NCBI RefSeq assembly: GCF_000711245.1
Contig: NZ_JOMH01000001.1
Span: 3,280,830 to 3,344,829 of the forward strand
Direction: 5' to 3'
Source: Polycyclovorans algicola TG408
GTDB taxonomy: Bacteria; Pseudomonadota; Gammaproteobacteria; Nevskiales; Nevskiaceae
DNA length: 64,000 nucleotides
Position numbers and translations under genes: made by a program
Shown: one piece after another, positions 44,832 to 53,529 of the stretch
How positions within the stretch are numbered: position 1 is the stretch's first letter
Layout: every line of letters begins with the position of its first letter
The notes under the pieces: generated by a model
What the model saw: only the letters and a program-made list of their open reading frames with translations
Database searches by the model: none
Told to the model about the DNA's origin: nothing

Positions 44832-47800
44832 TGCTCGACGCCATCTATCGCCGCGGCATTCTCGTCGCGGTGGCCACGCTGATCATCTGCCTGCTGGGCC
44901 TGGTGGCGGCCATTCGCGTGCCCGTGCAGATGATTCCCGACCTCGACGTACGCGTCGTCAGCGTCCAGACCCTGTGGCCGGGCGGCACGCCGCAGGACGT
45001 CGAAAAAGAGATTCTCATCGAGCAGGAAACCGTGTTGCGCAGCCTGCCCAGCCTGCAGCGCATGAAGTCCACGGCGATCACCGGCGAGGCGATCATCGAG
45101 TTGGAATTCCCGTTCGGTGTCGACATGACCGAGGCGCTGATTCGCGTCAACAACGCGCTCAGCCAAGTGTCGGACTATCCCGAGAACGTGGACGATCCGC
45201 GCCTGTTCACCGACTCGTTTTCGTCCAACGCCTTCATGTATTACGCGGTGCAGCCGCTGCCGGACAACCCGGCCGATCTCGACATCGACATGGTGCGCGA
45301 CTTCATCGAAGACTTTGTGCGGCCGCGACTGGAGCGCGTGCCGGGCGTCTCGCAATTGGAGGTTCGTGGCGGCGCCGAGCGCCAGGTGCAGATCCTGCTC
45401 GACCCCGCCGCGCTGGCCGCGCGCGGGCTGGGCATCACCGAGGTCCGCGATGCAATCCGCGAACGCAACCGGGACGTCTCGGCGGGCGACCTTGACACCG
45501 GCAAGCGCCGTTATCTGCTGCGTGCATCGGGACGCTACCGCGACCTGAGCGAGATTGAAGACACGCTGCTGACCCGCGGCGACCGCCCCGAGGTCAGGCT
45601 GCGTGACGTCGCCACCGTGGTCTTTGACCACTTCGAAATCCGCAATCTTGCCCGCGTCAACGGGCAACCCGGCATCTCCTTGGCGGTGCGCCGCGAACTC
45701 GGCTCCAACGTCATCGACATCAAGCGCGAAATGACCGCCGCCGTCGACCGTGTCGACAAAGAGCTGCTCAGACCCAACGGTCTCACGATCAACATCATTT
45801 CTGACGACGTGCGTTACGTCGAAGCCTCGGTGGCCAATGTCTGGCAAAACCTGATCATCGGCGCGCTGCTGGCCAGTGCGGTGTTGTGGCTGTTCTTCCG
45901 CTCGGTGCCGCTCACCGCCATCGGCATGATGGGCATTCCACTGTGCACGCTGGCCGCGTTCATCGGCCTGCTGCTGGCCGGACGCACGCTCAACGTCATC
46001 TCGCTGGCGGGGGTGGCGTTTGCCATCGGCATGACCTTGGACAACAGCATTGTCGTACTCGAAAGCATCGAGGCCGAGCGGCGACGCGGACTCGACCGTT
46101 TCAATGCCGCCGTGCTGGGGGTCCGAAAGGTGTGGACCGCTGTGCTGGCCTCGACCTTCACAACCATTCTGGTGTTCGCCCCGATCTTCTTTATCGAGCA
46201 GGAAGCCGGGCAGCTTTATTCCGACATTGCGGTCGCCATCTCGGCCGCCATTCTGGTGTCAATGATTGCCGCCATCACCCTGATGCCGGTCGCCAGCCAG
46301 CGCATCAGCACCCGCGAAAAGCCCAGTGCGCGGCACCCGGTGATGGACCGCCTCACCGGCGGTATCGGCAAGCTCATCGCCACCCCGCTGCGGGCCGTGC
46401 TGGTCGTGGCCGTAGGGGTGATCGTCACCGCGCTGGCGCTGGCGTTTCTCACCCCAGCCGCCGAATACCTGCCCGAAGGTGAAGAGGCCAAAACCTTCGC
46501 CAGCATGATTGCCCCGCCGGGCTACAGCCTCGAAGAGATGAACCAGATCGCCGAGCAGGTCGAGGCCCGCCTTCTGCCCGAAGTACAGGCCGAACGCGAC
46601 GCCTTCGCCGCGGGCGACACCCCGTTTCCGCCGCTGGCGTATCTCAACCTTCGGGTCCAGGCCGAGAGCCTGCGCATCATCGCCGAGACCGTCGACCCCG
46701 CCGACATCAACCTGCTGATGAACGCGCTCACCGATTACTTTGGCACCTTTCCGGGCATGCGCGCCTTTGCGGCGCGCGGCTCCATCATCTCCAGCAACGA
46801 CGGCGGTACGCGCAGCGTCAACGTCGACATTGCCGGGCAGGATCTGGCGACGCTCTACAGCGTCGCCGAGCGTGTGTTCAGCCGCGCCGAGGACGCGATT
46901 GAAGGCGCCCAGATCAACTCTGAACCGGGCAGCCTGACCTTGGCCCAACCGCTGATCGAACTGCGTCCCGACTGGAGCCAGCTGGCTGCCGTGGGCTGGA
47001 ACGCCGCCGACTACGGCTACGCCCTGTCGGCGCTGACCGACGGCGCCTTTGTCGGAGAATTTTTCCAGGGCGATGACAAGATCGACATCTACTTCTTCAG
47101 CAGCGCCGGCCAGTCACAGCGGCTGGCGGCGGTTGAGGGCCTGCCGGTGTCCACACCCAGCGGCAGCGTCGTGCCCTTCGGCGCGCTCGGTGAGTGGGTG
47201 GAGACCGTCGACACCGCCACGGTTCGGCGCATCAACTCGCAGCGCACCGTCACGCTCAACATCATTCCGCCACGCTCGATCGCGCTGGAGACGGGGGTGC
47301 AACGGGTACAGACCGAGGTCATCGACCGGATGATCGACGCGGGCGAGATTCCACCGGGCATCAGCCTCGATATCTCCGGTGCCGCCGACCAACTCGACGC
47401 CACCCGTGACGCGCTGCTCGAAAACTTTCTCATTGCCGTGGCGCTGAGCTACCTGCTGATGGTCGCCATCTTCCGCCACTGGGGTTTCCCGCTGATCATT
47501 CTCGCCACCGTGCCGCTGGGCATTGGCGGCGGGATCATGGGACTGTGGGTGCTCAATGCCGCGGGCGGGGCGCTGGCGGACATTCGCCAGCCGTTCGACC
47601 TGATCACCATGCTCGGTTTTCTGATTCTGTTGGGGACGGTGGTCAACAACCCCATCCTCATCGTCGAACGCGCCCGAGAATGTCTGGCCGAGGGCATGGC
47701 GGTGGCCGATGCCGTGAAGGAGGCCGTGGCCTCGCGTATCCGCCCGGTGCTGATGACCACGCTGACCACCACCTTCGGCCTGGCGCCGCTGGTGCTGATT

Positions 47801-47965
47801 CCCGGTGCCGGCACCGAGCTGTATCGCGGCGTGGGCGCCATCGTGCTGTTCGGCCTGCTGTTCACTGCCGTCATCACGCTGACCGTACTGCCCTGCCTGC
47901 TGAGCCTGGTATTGCGCGCGGCGAAGCGGGTCGACGCCGACGAAACGGCCGAACCAGCCCGGTAG
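44831..47965 (+). CDS. RND efflux permease
   Basis: A 1044-residue inner-membrane pump with the standard twelve-helix, two-repeat architecture. The proton-relay segment GVAFAIGMTLDNSIVVLE (TM4 Asp) and the C-terminal counterpart LGTVVNNPILIVERARE are present. The second repeat has Asn where many HAE1 pumps have charged relay residues. Substrate unknown. It is immediately coupled to the adaptor gene. Confidence 0.93.
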   Translation: MLDAIYRRGILVAVATLIICLLGLVAAIRVPVQMIPDLDVRVVSVQTLWPGGTPQDVEKEILIEQETVLRSLPSLQRMKSTAITGEAIIELEFPFGVDMTEALIRVNNALSQVSDYPENVDDPRLFTDSFSSNAFMYYAVQPLPDNPADLDIDMVRDFIEDFVRPRLERVPGVSQLEVRGGAERQVQILLDPAALAARGLGITEVRDAIRERNRDVSAGDLDTGKRRYLLRASGRYRDLSEIEDTLLTRGDRPEVRLRDVATVVFDHFEIRNLARVNGQPGISLAVRRELGSNVIDIKREMTAAVDRVDKELLRPNGLTINIISDDVRYVEASVANVWQNLIIGALLASAVLWLFFRSVPLTAIGMMGIPLCTLAAFIGLLLAGRTLNVISLAGVAFAIGMTLDNSIVVLESIEAERRRGLDRFNAAVLGVRKVWTAVLASTFTTILVFAPIFFIEQEAGQLYSDIAVAISAAILVSMIAAITLMPVASQRISTREKPSARHPVMDRLTGGIGKLIATPLRAVLVVAVGVIVTALALAFLTPAAEYLPEGEEAKTFASMIAPPGYSLEEMNQIAEQVEARLLPEVQAERDAFAAGDTPFPPLAYLNLRVQAESLRIIAETVDPADINLLMNALTDYFGTFPGMRAFAARGSIISSNDGGTRSVNVDIAGQDLATLYSVAERVFSRAEDAIEGAQINSEPGSLTLAQPLIELRPDWSQLAAVGWNAADYGYALSALTDGAFVGEFFQGDDKIDIYFFSSAGQSQRLAAVEGLPVSTPSGSVVPFGALGEWVETVDTATVRRINSQRTVTLNIIPPRSIALETGVQRVQTEVIDRMIDAGEIPPGISLDISGAADQLDATRDALLENFLIAVALSYLLMVAIFRHWGFPLIILATVPLGIGGGIMGLWVLNAAGGALADIRQPFDLITMLGFLILLGTVVNNPILIVERARECLAEGMAVADAVKEAVASRIRPVLMTTLTTTFGLAPLVLIPGAGTELYRGVGAIVLFGLLFTAVITLTVLPCLLSLVLRAAKRVDADETAEPAR

Positions 47966-48091
47966 CCCGTCCGCAGATCGAATTGGCCAGCCGGCCTGTT
48001 TGATCGTCCTGGCGCGGCGTCCGCCCCTTGGCGCGAGACGACTGATGGTGTTGCAATCAAAACGTCCGTGTCATTGCAGGGGGAAGGCATC

Positions 48092-48931
48092 ATGCACCAG
48101 CTCAAGGCCGCCTTTATCAGCGGATTCATGACAGCGTTGATGGTCACCATGGGCGTCGCCATCTGGCAGTTGATTGACGCGCCTGGCGTGTTGGCGCACT
48201 GGACACTGCTGATTTCGGCAGGCGCGCCGATGGGCTTTTTCGTTTACGTGTTCGTGGGCAACGTCGCCCGTACCGGACGCAATCTGTGGTGGATGCCCGC
48301 CGTGGGTGCGGTCTGTTCAGGACTCGCCCTGGCCACCGGCGCCATGCCATCGGCGTTGGCCAGCGCGGTTGTCTGCGTCCTCCTGCCGCTGATCTACATC
48401 CATTGGTATTCGCGCTTCGGAGACCGCAGTTCGGCCATTCTGGCCGTCGGCAAGCCGCTACCCAACCTGCCGCTGCAAACCCTGGACGGCCAGACCGTCA
48501 GCAGCCACTCAATGATGAGCACGCCCGCGCTGTGGGTGTTCTTTCGCGGCAACTGGTGCCCGCTGTGTATGGCGCAGATCAAGGAAGTGGCCGCGCAATA
48601 CCGCGCACTCGCCGATCGCGGCGTGCAGGTGCTGTTGGTCAGCCCGCAGGCCGAGGCCAACTCGGTTGCGCTGGCCAAGAAATTCGACGCGCCGATGACC
48701 TTCCTCAAGGACACCGACAACCGCGCCGCCAAGGCGCTGGGCATTCTCGACAAGGGCGGCCTGCCGATGGGCATGCAGGCCCTCGGCTACGACAGCGATG
48801 TGCCCATGCCCACGGTGCTGATCACCGATGCCGGTGGCCAAATCGTCTATTGCGACCTCACCGACAACTACCGCATCCGGCCCGATCCGGCCGAGTTTCT
48901 CGCGGCCATTGGCCGGCTGGGCGTGGCCTGA
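48092..48931 (+). CDS. Membrane-anchored thioredoxin/peroxiredoxin-like protein
   Basis: A 279-residue protein with four or so N-terminal membrane helices (about 10-115) and a C-terminal AhpC/TSA-fold domain. The redox loop is RGNWCPLCMAQIKE (CPLC), followed by VQVLLVSPQAEANS and the PTVLITDAGGQIV strand. The thiol domain probably acts as a disulfide reductase or peroxidase at the membrane. ATG at 48092 has GGGGGAAGG upstream. It follows the efflux genes by 126 nt. Confidence 0.8.
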   Translation: MHQLKAAFISGFMTALMVTMGVAIWQLIDAPGVLAHWTLLISAGAPMGFFVYVFVGNVARTGRNLWWMPAVGAVCSGLALATGAMPSALASAVVCVLLPLIYIHWYSRFGDRSSAILAVGKPLPNLPLQTLDGQTVSSHSMMSTPALWVFFRGNWCPLCMAQIKEVAAQYRALADRGVQVLLVSPQAEANSVALAKKFDAPMTFLKDTDNRAAKALGILDKGGLPMGMQALGYDSDVPMPTVLITDAGGQIVYCDLTDNYRIRPDPAEFLAAIGRLGVA

Positions 48932-48940
48932 GGCCAGCGC

Positions 48941-49933
48941 TCACCAGCGCGCTTGGTGGGCCTCGACCACGCCGTGGCCGCTGATGCTGCGGCGCCCACT
49001 GGCAGTCGTCAGACGGCCGGAAAACGGTCCAAAAGGCTGCGTGAAAATGCTTTTCAGCAAGCCGATGTTGAGGTTTTCACGACGCTGCCCTTCCGGCGTG
49101 AACACCAGGTTGATGCGGTCATCGACCGTGCGAATGCGCCACGGGGCCAAGGGGTCATCCGGCGAGTAGTCGAACAACGCCTGCGGTAGCGGAACCACCC
49201 CGTCGCCCAACCACAGGGCGTTTTCCAGACCATTCAGAAAATGTGCGACCAGGTTCACCGCAAAGGGCTGGCCCTCGTCGGTTACGCCATCGAGCGACGC
49301 CCAGTTCCAGACCGTTTCGCGCGGCGGATAACCGAGGCTGAAGTCGACATTGGCGCGGACCTCGAAGGTTTCAGTGCCGGCGTCACGATTCATCGTCATC
49401 TGCGCCGCCAACCCGCCCAACTTGTAGGTGTGGTGAAACGGCCGGCCGGGCGCCGCGCTGATCACACTGATGCCCCGCCCGTGATCCTCGACCCTGGCCT
49501 TCAGTTGCAGTGCCGGCCCGACAAAGGTCAGGTGCCAAACGCTGCCGTCATGCGCCATCTGCCAACGGCGGGCGCCCGACTCGACGTGCCAGGGGCGACG
49601 CCAATCGGGCGCGAAGACGGCCGCAAAGCCCAGCGGCCGCAGACACTTTTCCTCGTGCAGTTGCCCGGTTTCACGATCAAAAATGTAGACGAACGCGGTG
49701 GCGATCAATCCGGCATCGACCACGGCAAACCCGATCTGAAAACGCGGCGCGGTCAACCCGACGTAGAGCCAGCCCTTGCGCTGCAGCCGACGCGGTGAGC
49801 ACAGCCCGCAATTCCCGTCCCAGGTCGCCGTCGACAGGTCGTCGATGGCCCCGGCAAACATCCCGCTAACCCGTTGCCCTTCAGTGGTGAAGGCGGCAGG
49901 GGCCGATGGCAGGCCGACGGGCGACAAGTGCAT
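48941..49933 (-). CDS. DUF2804 family protein
   Basis: A 330-residue protein with the DUF2804 hallmark of beta-rich segments (for example GWLYVGLTAPRFQIGFAVVDAG, FVYIFDRETGQLHEEK, NWASLDGVTDEGQPFAVNLV). No catalytic motif was recognised. It is probably a lipocalin-like lipid-binding protein, like related DUF7064 proteins. ATG at 49933. It lies 43 nt downstream of the MMPL gene on the same strand, so it may be the last gene of that cluster. Confidence 0.75.
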   Translation of the reverse strand: MHLSPVGLPSAPAAFTTEGQRVSGMFAGAIDDLSTATWDGNCGLCSPRRLQRKGWLYVGLTAPRFQIGFAVVDAGLIATAFVYIFDRETGQLHEEKCLRPLGFAAVFAPDWRRPWHVESGARRWQMAHDGSVWHLTFVGPALQLKARVEDHGRGISVISAAPGRPFHHTYKLGGLAAQMTMNRDAGTETFEVRANVDFSLGYPPRETVWNWASLDGVTDEGQPFAVNLVAHFLNGLENALWLGDGVVPLPQALFDYSPDDPLAPWRIRTVDDRINLVFTPEGQRRENLNIGLLKSIFTQPFGPFSGRLTTASGRRSISGHGVVEAHQARW

Positions 49934-49976
49934 GACCGATCCAGACCAGATGAGGCCCAAGATTAGCGCGTTGCCG

Positions 49977-52544
49977 CTAGCCCGAGGTCAACACCAAACC
50001 CGCCTGCCGCCGCTGCTGCCAGCGCTCGCGCAGCATCAGCAGGCTGGGCAGCAGCAGCACACAGGCGATGAAGGTGTAGACCACACTCAGCCCGGTGACA
50101 ATGCCGAAGCGCTGCAGCGGCGGCGAGATCGCCAGTGCCAGCACACCAAAGCCGCAAGCGGTGGTCAGCGCGCAGCCCAGCAGCGCGCCGCCGGTGCCCG
50201 ACAGTGTGGTCAACAAGGTGTCGGCCAGCGACGCGTGCCGCGCCTGCTCCGCAAGAAAGCGCTCGGCCAAATGCAGGCTGTAATCCACGCCCAGCCCGAT
50301 GCCCAGGCTGGTGATGACCACCGTTTCACTGTTGAACGGCAGGTCCAGCAGCGCCATCGTGCCGAGTAGCCAAGCCAAGGCGATCACCACCGGCAGCAGC
50401 ACCACAACCCCCAAGCCCGGCGACCGATGACGCCAGCCGTAGAGTCCCGTCAGCAGCGCCAAAATCACCCCCAGGGTGACGGCAAACCCGGTCACCAGCG
50501 TCTCGAACAGCGCGGTCTGCACCACGGCAGTGATCACGGGCAGCCCGGTGGCCACTGCCGTCACCGGCGCCTGCTCTTCGATACGGCTGGCGATGCCACG
50601 CACATCGGCCGCGATGGCGTGAGCCGAAGCATTGAGCAGCAGCGCGATGCTCAGCCGCGCCGAGGTGTAGCCGCCCGCCTCGTCGCGGTGCAGCACTTCT
50701 GCCGCGCGGTCCGGCACCCGTTCGAACAGCAGATCGTAGACCGCAGCGACGTCGCGGTCGGGAAAGCCATCGCCGTCGGTGTCGCGCGCGGCGATGGCGG
50801 CGGCGATCTCGGCATCGCCACTGGCGACCAGCCGCAGCAAAAACGCCGGGCTCTCCCGGACCAGCGTGCCAAAGCCGGTGGCGCGCTGGGCGACCGCTTC
50901 CAGCGCTGGCATGAACGCTGGGTCGGTGATGTCGCCGCGCACCAGAATCTGCGCCTCGATCATCCGTCCGTGCAGCCTGAAGTTGTCGCTCAGATAGTCG
51001 ATATTGTCCTTCACGTCGTACGCACCCGGCGCGAAGGGCGCGGGTAGCGCGCGCATCCATGCGGGTGCCCGCTCGGGCAGAAAGTCGGTGCGGTTGAATT
51101 CAGTATTGATGCCGCTGCCCGCGTAAAGACCGGCGCCGGCGAGCAACAGCGAGATCACCACAATCGCGCCGGGTACGCGCGCCGAGGCCTTGGCCACGAG
51201 CAACATCAATCGGTTCACCGGACCGCTGCCGACGCCCACCGCGAACTTGCGCCGCGGCCACCCGCGACCGACCAGAAAGCGCTCCACTTCGACCTTGACC
51301 GCGGGCAGCAGCACCGCAAACAGCAGCAGGGTGATGACAATGCCCGCGCTGCTCAAAATGCCGAAATCGCGAATCGAGCGCAGTGGGCTGAACACGTTCG
51401 ACAGAAAGCCCACGGCGGTGGTCAGCGACGCGCTGATCAAGGCCAGCAGCACCGCCGCAAGGCCGATTTGCAGCGCCCGGTCGGGGGCCACCGGCTCGGC
51501 CGCTGCCGGGTCGCGCGCCTCGCGGTAGCGCATCACCACGTGCAACGCATAATCGATGCTCAGGGCGATGAGCATGAACGGTACGGCAATCAGAATCGAC
51601 GTCGCGGGGATCGCAAACCACGCCTGTACGCCGTTCAGGCAAACGATCACCAGGGTCATGACCAGCAGGCTGATGACGATGTCGATCAGGTCGCGGAACA
51701 CCACCGCCAACACCCCCACCAACAACAGCAGCGCAATCGGCGTGATGATTTTGAAACTGTCGCCGACCGCACGCGTCGACACGCTGCGGGCGATGCCGTC
51801 GCCGTGGACAAAGGCATCGTCGAACGCCGCCCTCGCCTGCCGATCAATGGCGACCTGGGCCGCGTCGATGGCCTTGTTGGTGATGTCCATGCCATGCGGA
51901 TTTTTCTGGAACACCCGCGTTACCCGCGCCTCCGCAACGGTGTTACCGGGCTCATAACTGCGCGGCAGAAAGGTGCCGGGATTGCTGCCGGGAATCACCG
52001 TCTCGCGTTCGACTACCCATCGGATCAGCGTCTTGATCTGGTCGTCAGAGCGTGCGTCGAGCGCGGCGATCTGCCGGTCGATGGAGGGTAACTCGGTCAG
52101 CGAAGTCCGCAGCGTGATCGGCACCTCAGGATCAGGCGGCAGGGTGTCCTCGGCGACGGCGGCAAAAGCCACCAGGTTCTCCAGACCGATGATCGGCTCA
52201 CCGACATACAGGCTGTCGGCAATCACCGGATCGGCGAGCAGCGCGCGCTGCAGATGCAGGCTTTGCCGCAACGATTCGGGCGTCAGCACGTTGCCGCCGG
52301 TTTGACGCACCGCAATCTTGGCTTCAACCGTTTCCCGCGCGCGGTAGTCGGCGGCAATTTCGTCGAGGGCGTCCTGCTCGGTCGAGGCCATCGCCGCCTC
52401 GCCAATATCGCCCTTGGCCTTGGTGCCGAGCACGTTACCGGCGCCCAGCACGACCACCAGCAGCACCATCAGCCCGATCACCGCGCGGCTGTGCAGGGTG
52501 ATGAACCGGGCGTAACGCGCAGGCCAATCCGCCATCAGGGCCAT
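49977..52544 (-). CDS. MMPL/RND-type membrane transporter with Ca-binding-like loop
   Basis: An 855-residue exporter of the MMPL type with two repeats of six helices (DUF-type SSD region AIPATSILIAVPFMLIALSIDYALHVVMRYREA and the counterpart TSLGIGLGVDYSLHLAERF). The large second periplasmic loop holds the motif DTDGDGFPDRD, an EF-hand/thrombospondin-3-like calcium loop (codons at 50751-50783). Such pumps usually move lipids or hopanoids. Start ATG 52544 is the most conservative choice; others exist at 52535. It overlaps nothing at the 3' end. Confidence 0.85.
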   Translation of the reverse strand: MALMADWPARYARFITLHSRAVIGLMVLLVVVLGAGNVLGTKAKGDIGEAAMASTEQDALDEIAADYRARETVEAKIAVRQTGGNVLTPESLRQSLHLQRALLADPVIADSLYVGEPIIGLENLVAFAAVAEDTLPPDPEVPITLRTSLTELPSIDRQIAALDARSDDQIKTLIRWVVERETVIPGSNPGTFLPRSYEPGNTVAEARVTRVFQKNPHGMDITNKAIDAAQVAIDRQARAAFDDAFVHGDGIARSVSTRAVGDSFKIITPIALLLLVGVLAVVFRDLIDIVISLLVMTLVIVCLNGVQAWFAIPATSILIAVPFMLIALSIDYALHVVMRYREARDPAAAEPVAPDRALQIGLAAVLLALISASLTTAVGFLSNVFSPLRSIRDFGILSSAGIVITLLLFAVLLPAVKVEVERFLVGRGWPRRKFAVGVGSGPVNRLMLLVAKASARVPGAIVVISLLLAGAGLYAGSGINTEFNRTDFLPERAPAWMRALPAPFAPGAYDVKDNIDYLSDNFRLHGRMIEAQILVRGDITDPAFMPALEAVAQRATGFGTLVRESPAFLLRLVASGDAEIAAAIAARDTDGDGFPDRDVAAVYDLLFERVPDRAAEVLHRDEAGGYTSARLSIALLLNASAHAIAADVRGIASRIEEQAPVTAVATGLPVITAVVQTALFETLVTGFAVTLGVILALLTGLYGWRHRSPGLGVVVLLPVVIALAWLLGTMALLDLPFNSETVVITSLGIGLGVDYSLHLAERFLAEQARHASLADTLLTTLSGTGGALLGCALTTACGFGVLALAISPPLQRFGIVTGLSVVYTFIACVLLLPSLLMLRERWQQRRQAGLVLTSG

Positions 52545-52551
52545 GGGCTGG

Positions 52552-52863
52552 CTATCGCTTGCCAACCTGTGCGTGCCGATAGGCGTTGATGCTCTCGTAG
52601 AGCACCGCCCTGGTTCGGGCAGCGTCGGGCGTGCCCAGGGCCGGCATCAGGTGCAGCAACTGCGGCGGGCGGTCGATGTCGCTGGCCGCTTCCTCTTTCC
52701 ACGGCATCAGGTACAGCCCCAAGGCCTGTTCGTGGTCGCCAAAAATCGTCGTGCCGACCGCCGCAGCAGTGGCGGGGACCGTCTCGGTGTCGTCGGCGGC
52801 CACGCCCAGCGGTGCAAGGCCAGCCATCAACACCCCCAACAGCAATCGGAAACGCGCGGTCAT
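52552..52863 (-). CDS. Small exported protein of unknown function
   Basis: A 103-residue exported protein: signal peptide MTARFRLLLGVLMAGLAPLGVAA, then a mature part of about 80 residues with PPQLLHLMPALGTPDAARTRAVLYESINAYRHA. No known motif. It sits between the TPR lipoprotein (4-nt overlap) and the MMPL transporter (7 nt away), suggesting a dedicated partner of the transport cluster. Confidence 0.65.
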   Translation of the reverse strand: MTARFRLLLGVLMAGLAPLGVAADDTETVPATAAAVGTTIFGDHEQALGLYLMPWKEEAASDIDRPPQLLHLMPALGTPDAARTRAVLYESINAYRHAQVGKR

Positions 52864-53510
52864 GGCGCCTGCCCCGGCGACACGGCCGCGGTGGTCACGT
52901 CGCGGTCTTCCAGCTCGTGGATCCACGCCAGCACGATCAGGTCCTTGCCGCCCTCCAGTTCCAGATAGCGGCGGTAATGGGTCACGGCAGCGGCGGGGCG
53001 CTGCAGGTACACGTCGTACAGCACACCGAGGTTGCGGTGAGCACTGGCATAGCCATCGTCCAGCGCAATGGCGCGCAGATATGCCTGCTCAGCCTGCGCA
53101 TGGGCGCCCTGCTCACGCTGCAGGATGCCCAGCCAGTTAAACGCCACCGCGTTGTCGGGGTTGGCCTCGACCGCGCGGCTGAAGTGTCGCAGTGCCTGGG
53201 CGACGTCGCGACCCTGGGCATCGAGAATGCCGAGGTTGGTCAGCGGGCCGGACAACTCTGGATGGGCCTCCGACAGCGCCCGAAACAGCGCCTGCGCCTC
53301 GTCGTGCTGACGCGCCTGCAGCGCCGCCAACGCGCGTTCGAACTGCGCGTCGGCGTCACGAATCTCTTGCCGCGACAGGCCGGTCTGCTGCAATGACGGG
53401 CTGCGGCCGGCCGTGTCGCCAGACAGGCTGCGACCCGGGGTGCTGCAGCCGCCAACGGTCAGCAGCATCAGGCCGCCCAGCAGCCAGACCAGCGCGTCGG
53501 TGCGCCGCAT
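52860..53510 (-). CDS. TPR-repeat lipoprotein
   Basis: A 216-residue lipoprotein: MRRTDALVWLLGGLMLLTVGGC is the lipobox peptide, followed by three or four TPR units (AQFERALAALQARQHDEAQALF, GPLTNLGILDAQGRDVAQALRHF, VAFNWLGILQREQGAHAQAEQAY, SAHRNLGVLYDVYLQRPAAAVTHY). An upstream ATG at 53546 would put a non-signal extension before the lipobox and was rejected. It overlaps its neighbours and belongs to the TPR-MMPL cluster. Confidence 0.85.
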   Translation of the reverse strand: MRRTDALVWLLGGLMLLTVGGCSTPGRSLSGDTAGRSPSLQQTGLSRQEIRDADAQFERALAALQARQHDEAQALFRALSEAHPELSGPLTNLGILDAQGRDVAQALRHFSRAVEANPDNAVAFNWLGILQREQGAHAQAEQAYLRAIALDDGYASAHRNLGVLYDVYLQRPAAAVTHYRRYLELEGGKDLIVLAWIHELEDRDVTTAAVSPGQAP

Positions 53511-53529
53511 CTGAAGAAGGTGAATGTCG

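Noticed and set aside
44408-45847. 479-codon minus-strand frame across the efflux genes
   Set aside because: Runs across two well-supported genes in antisense and lacks any family feature.
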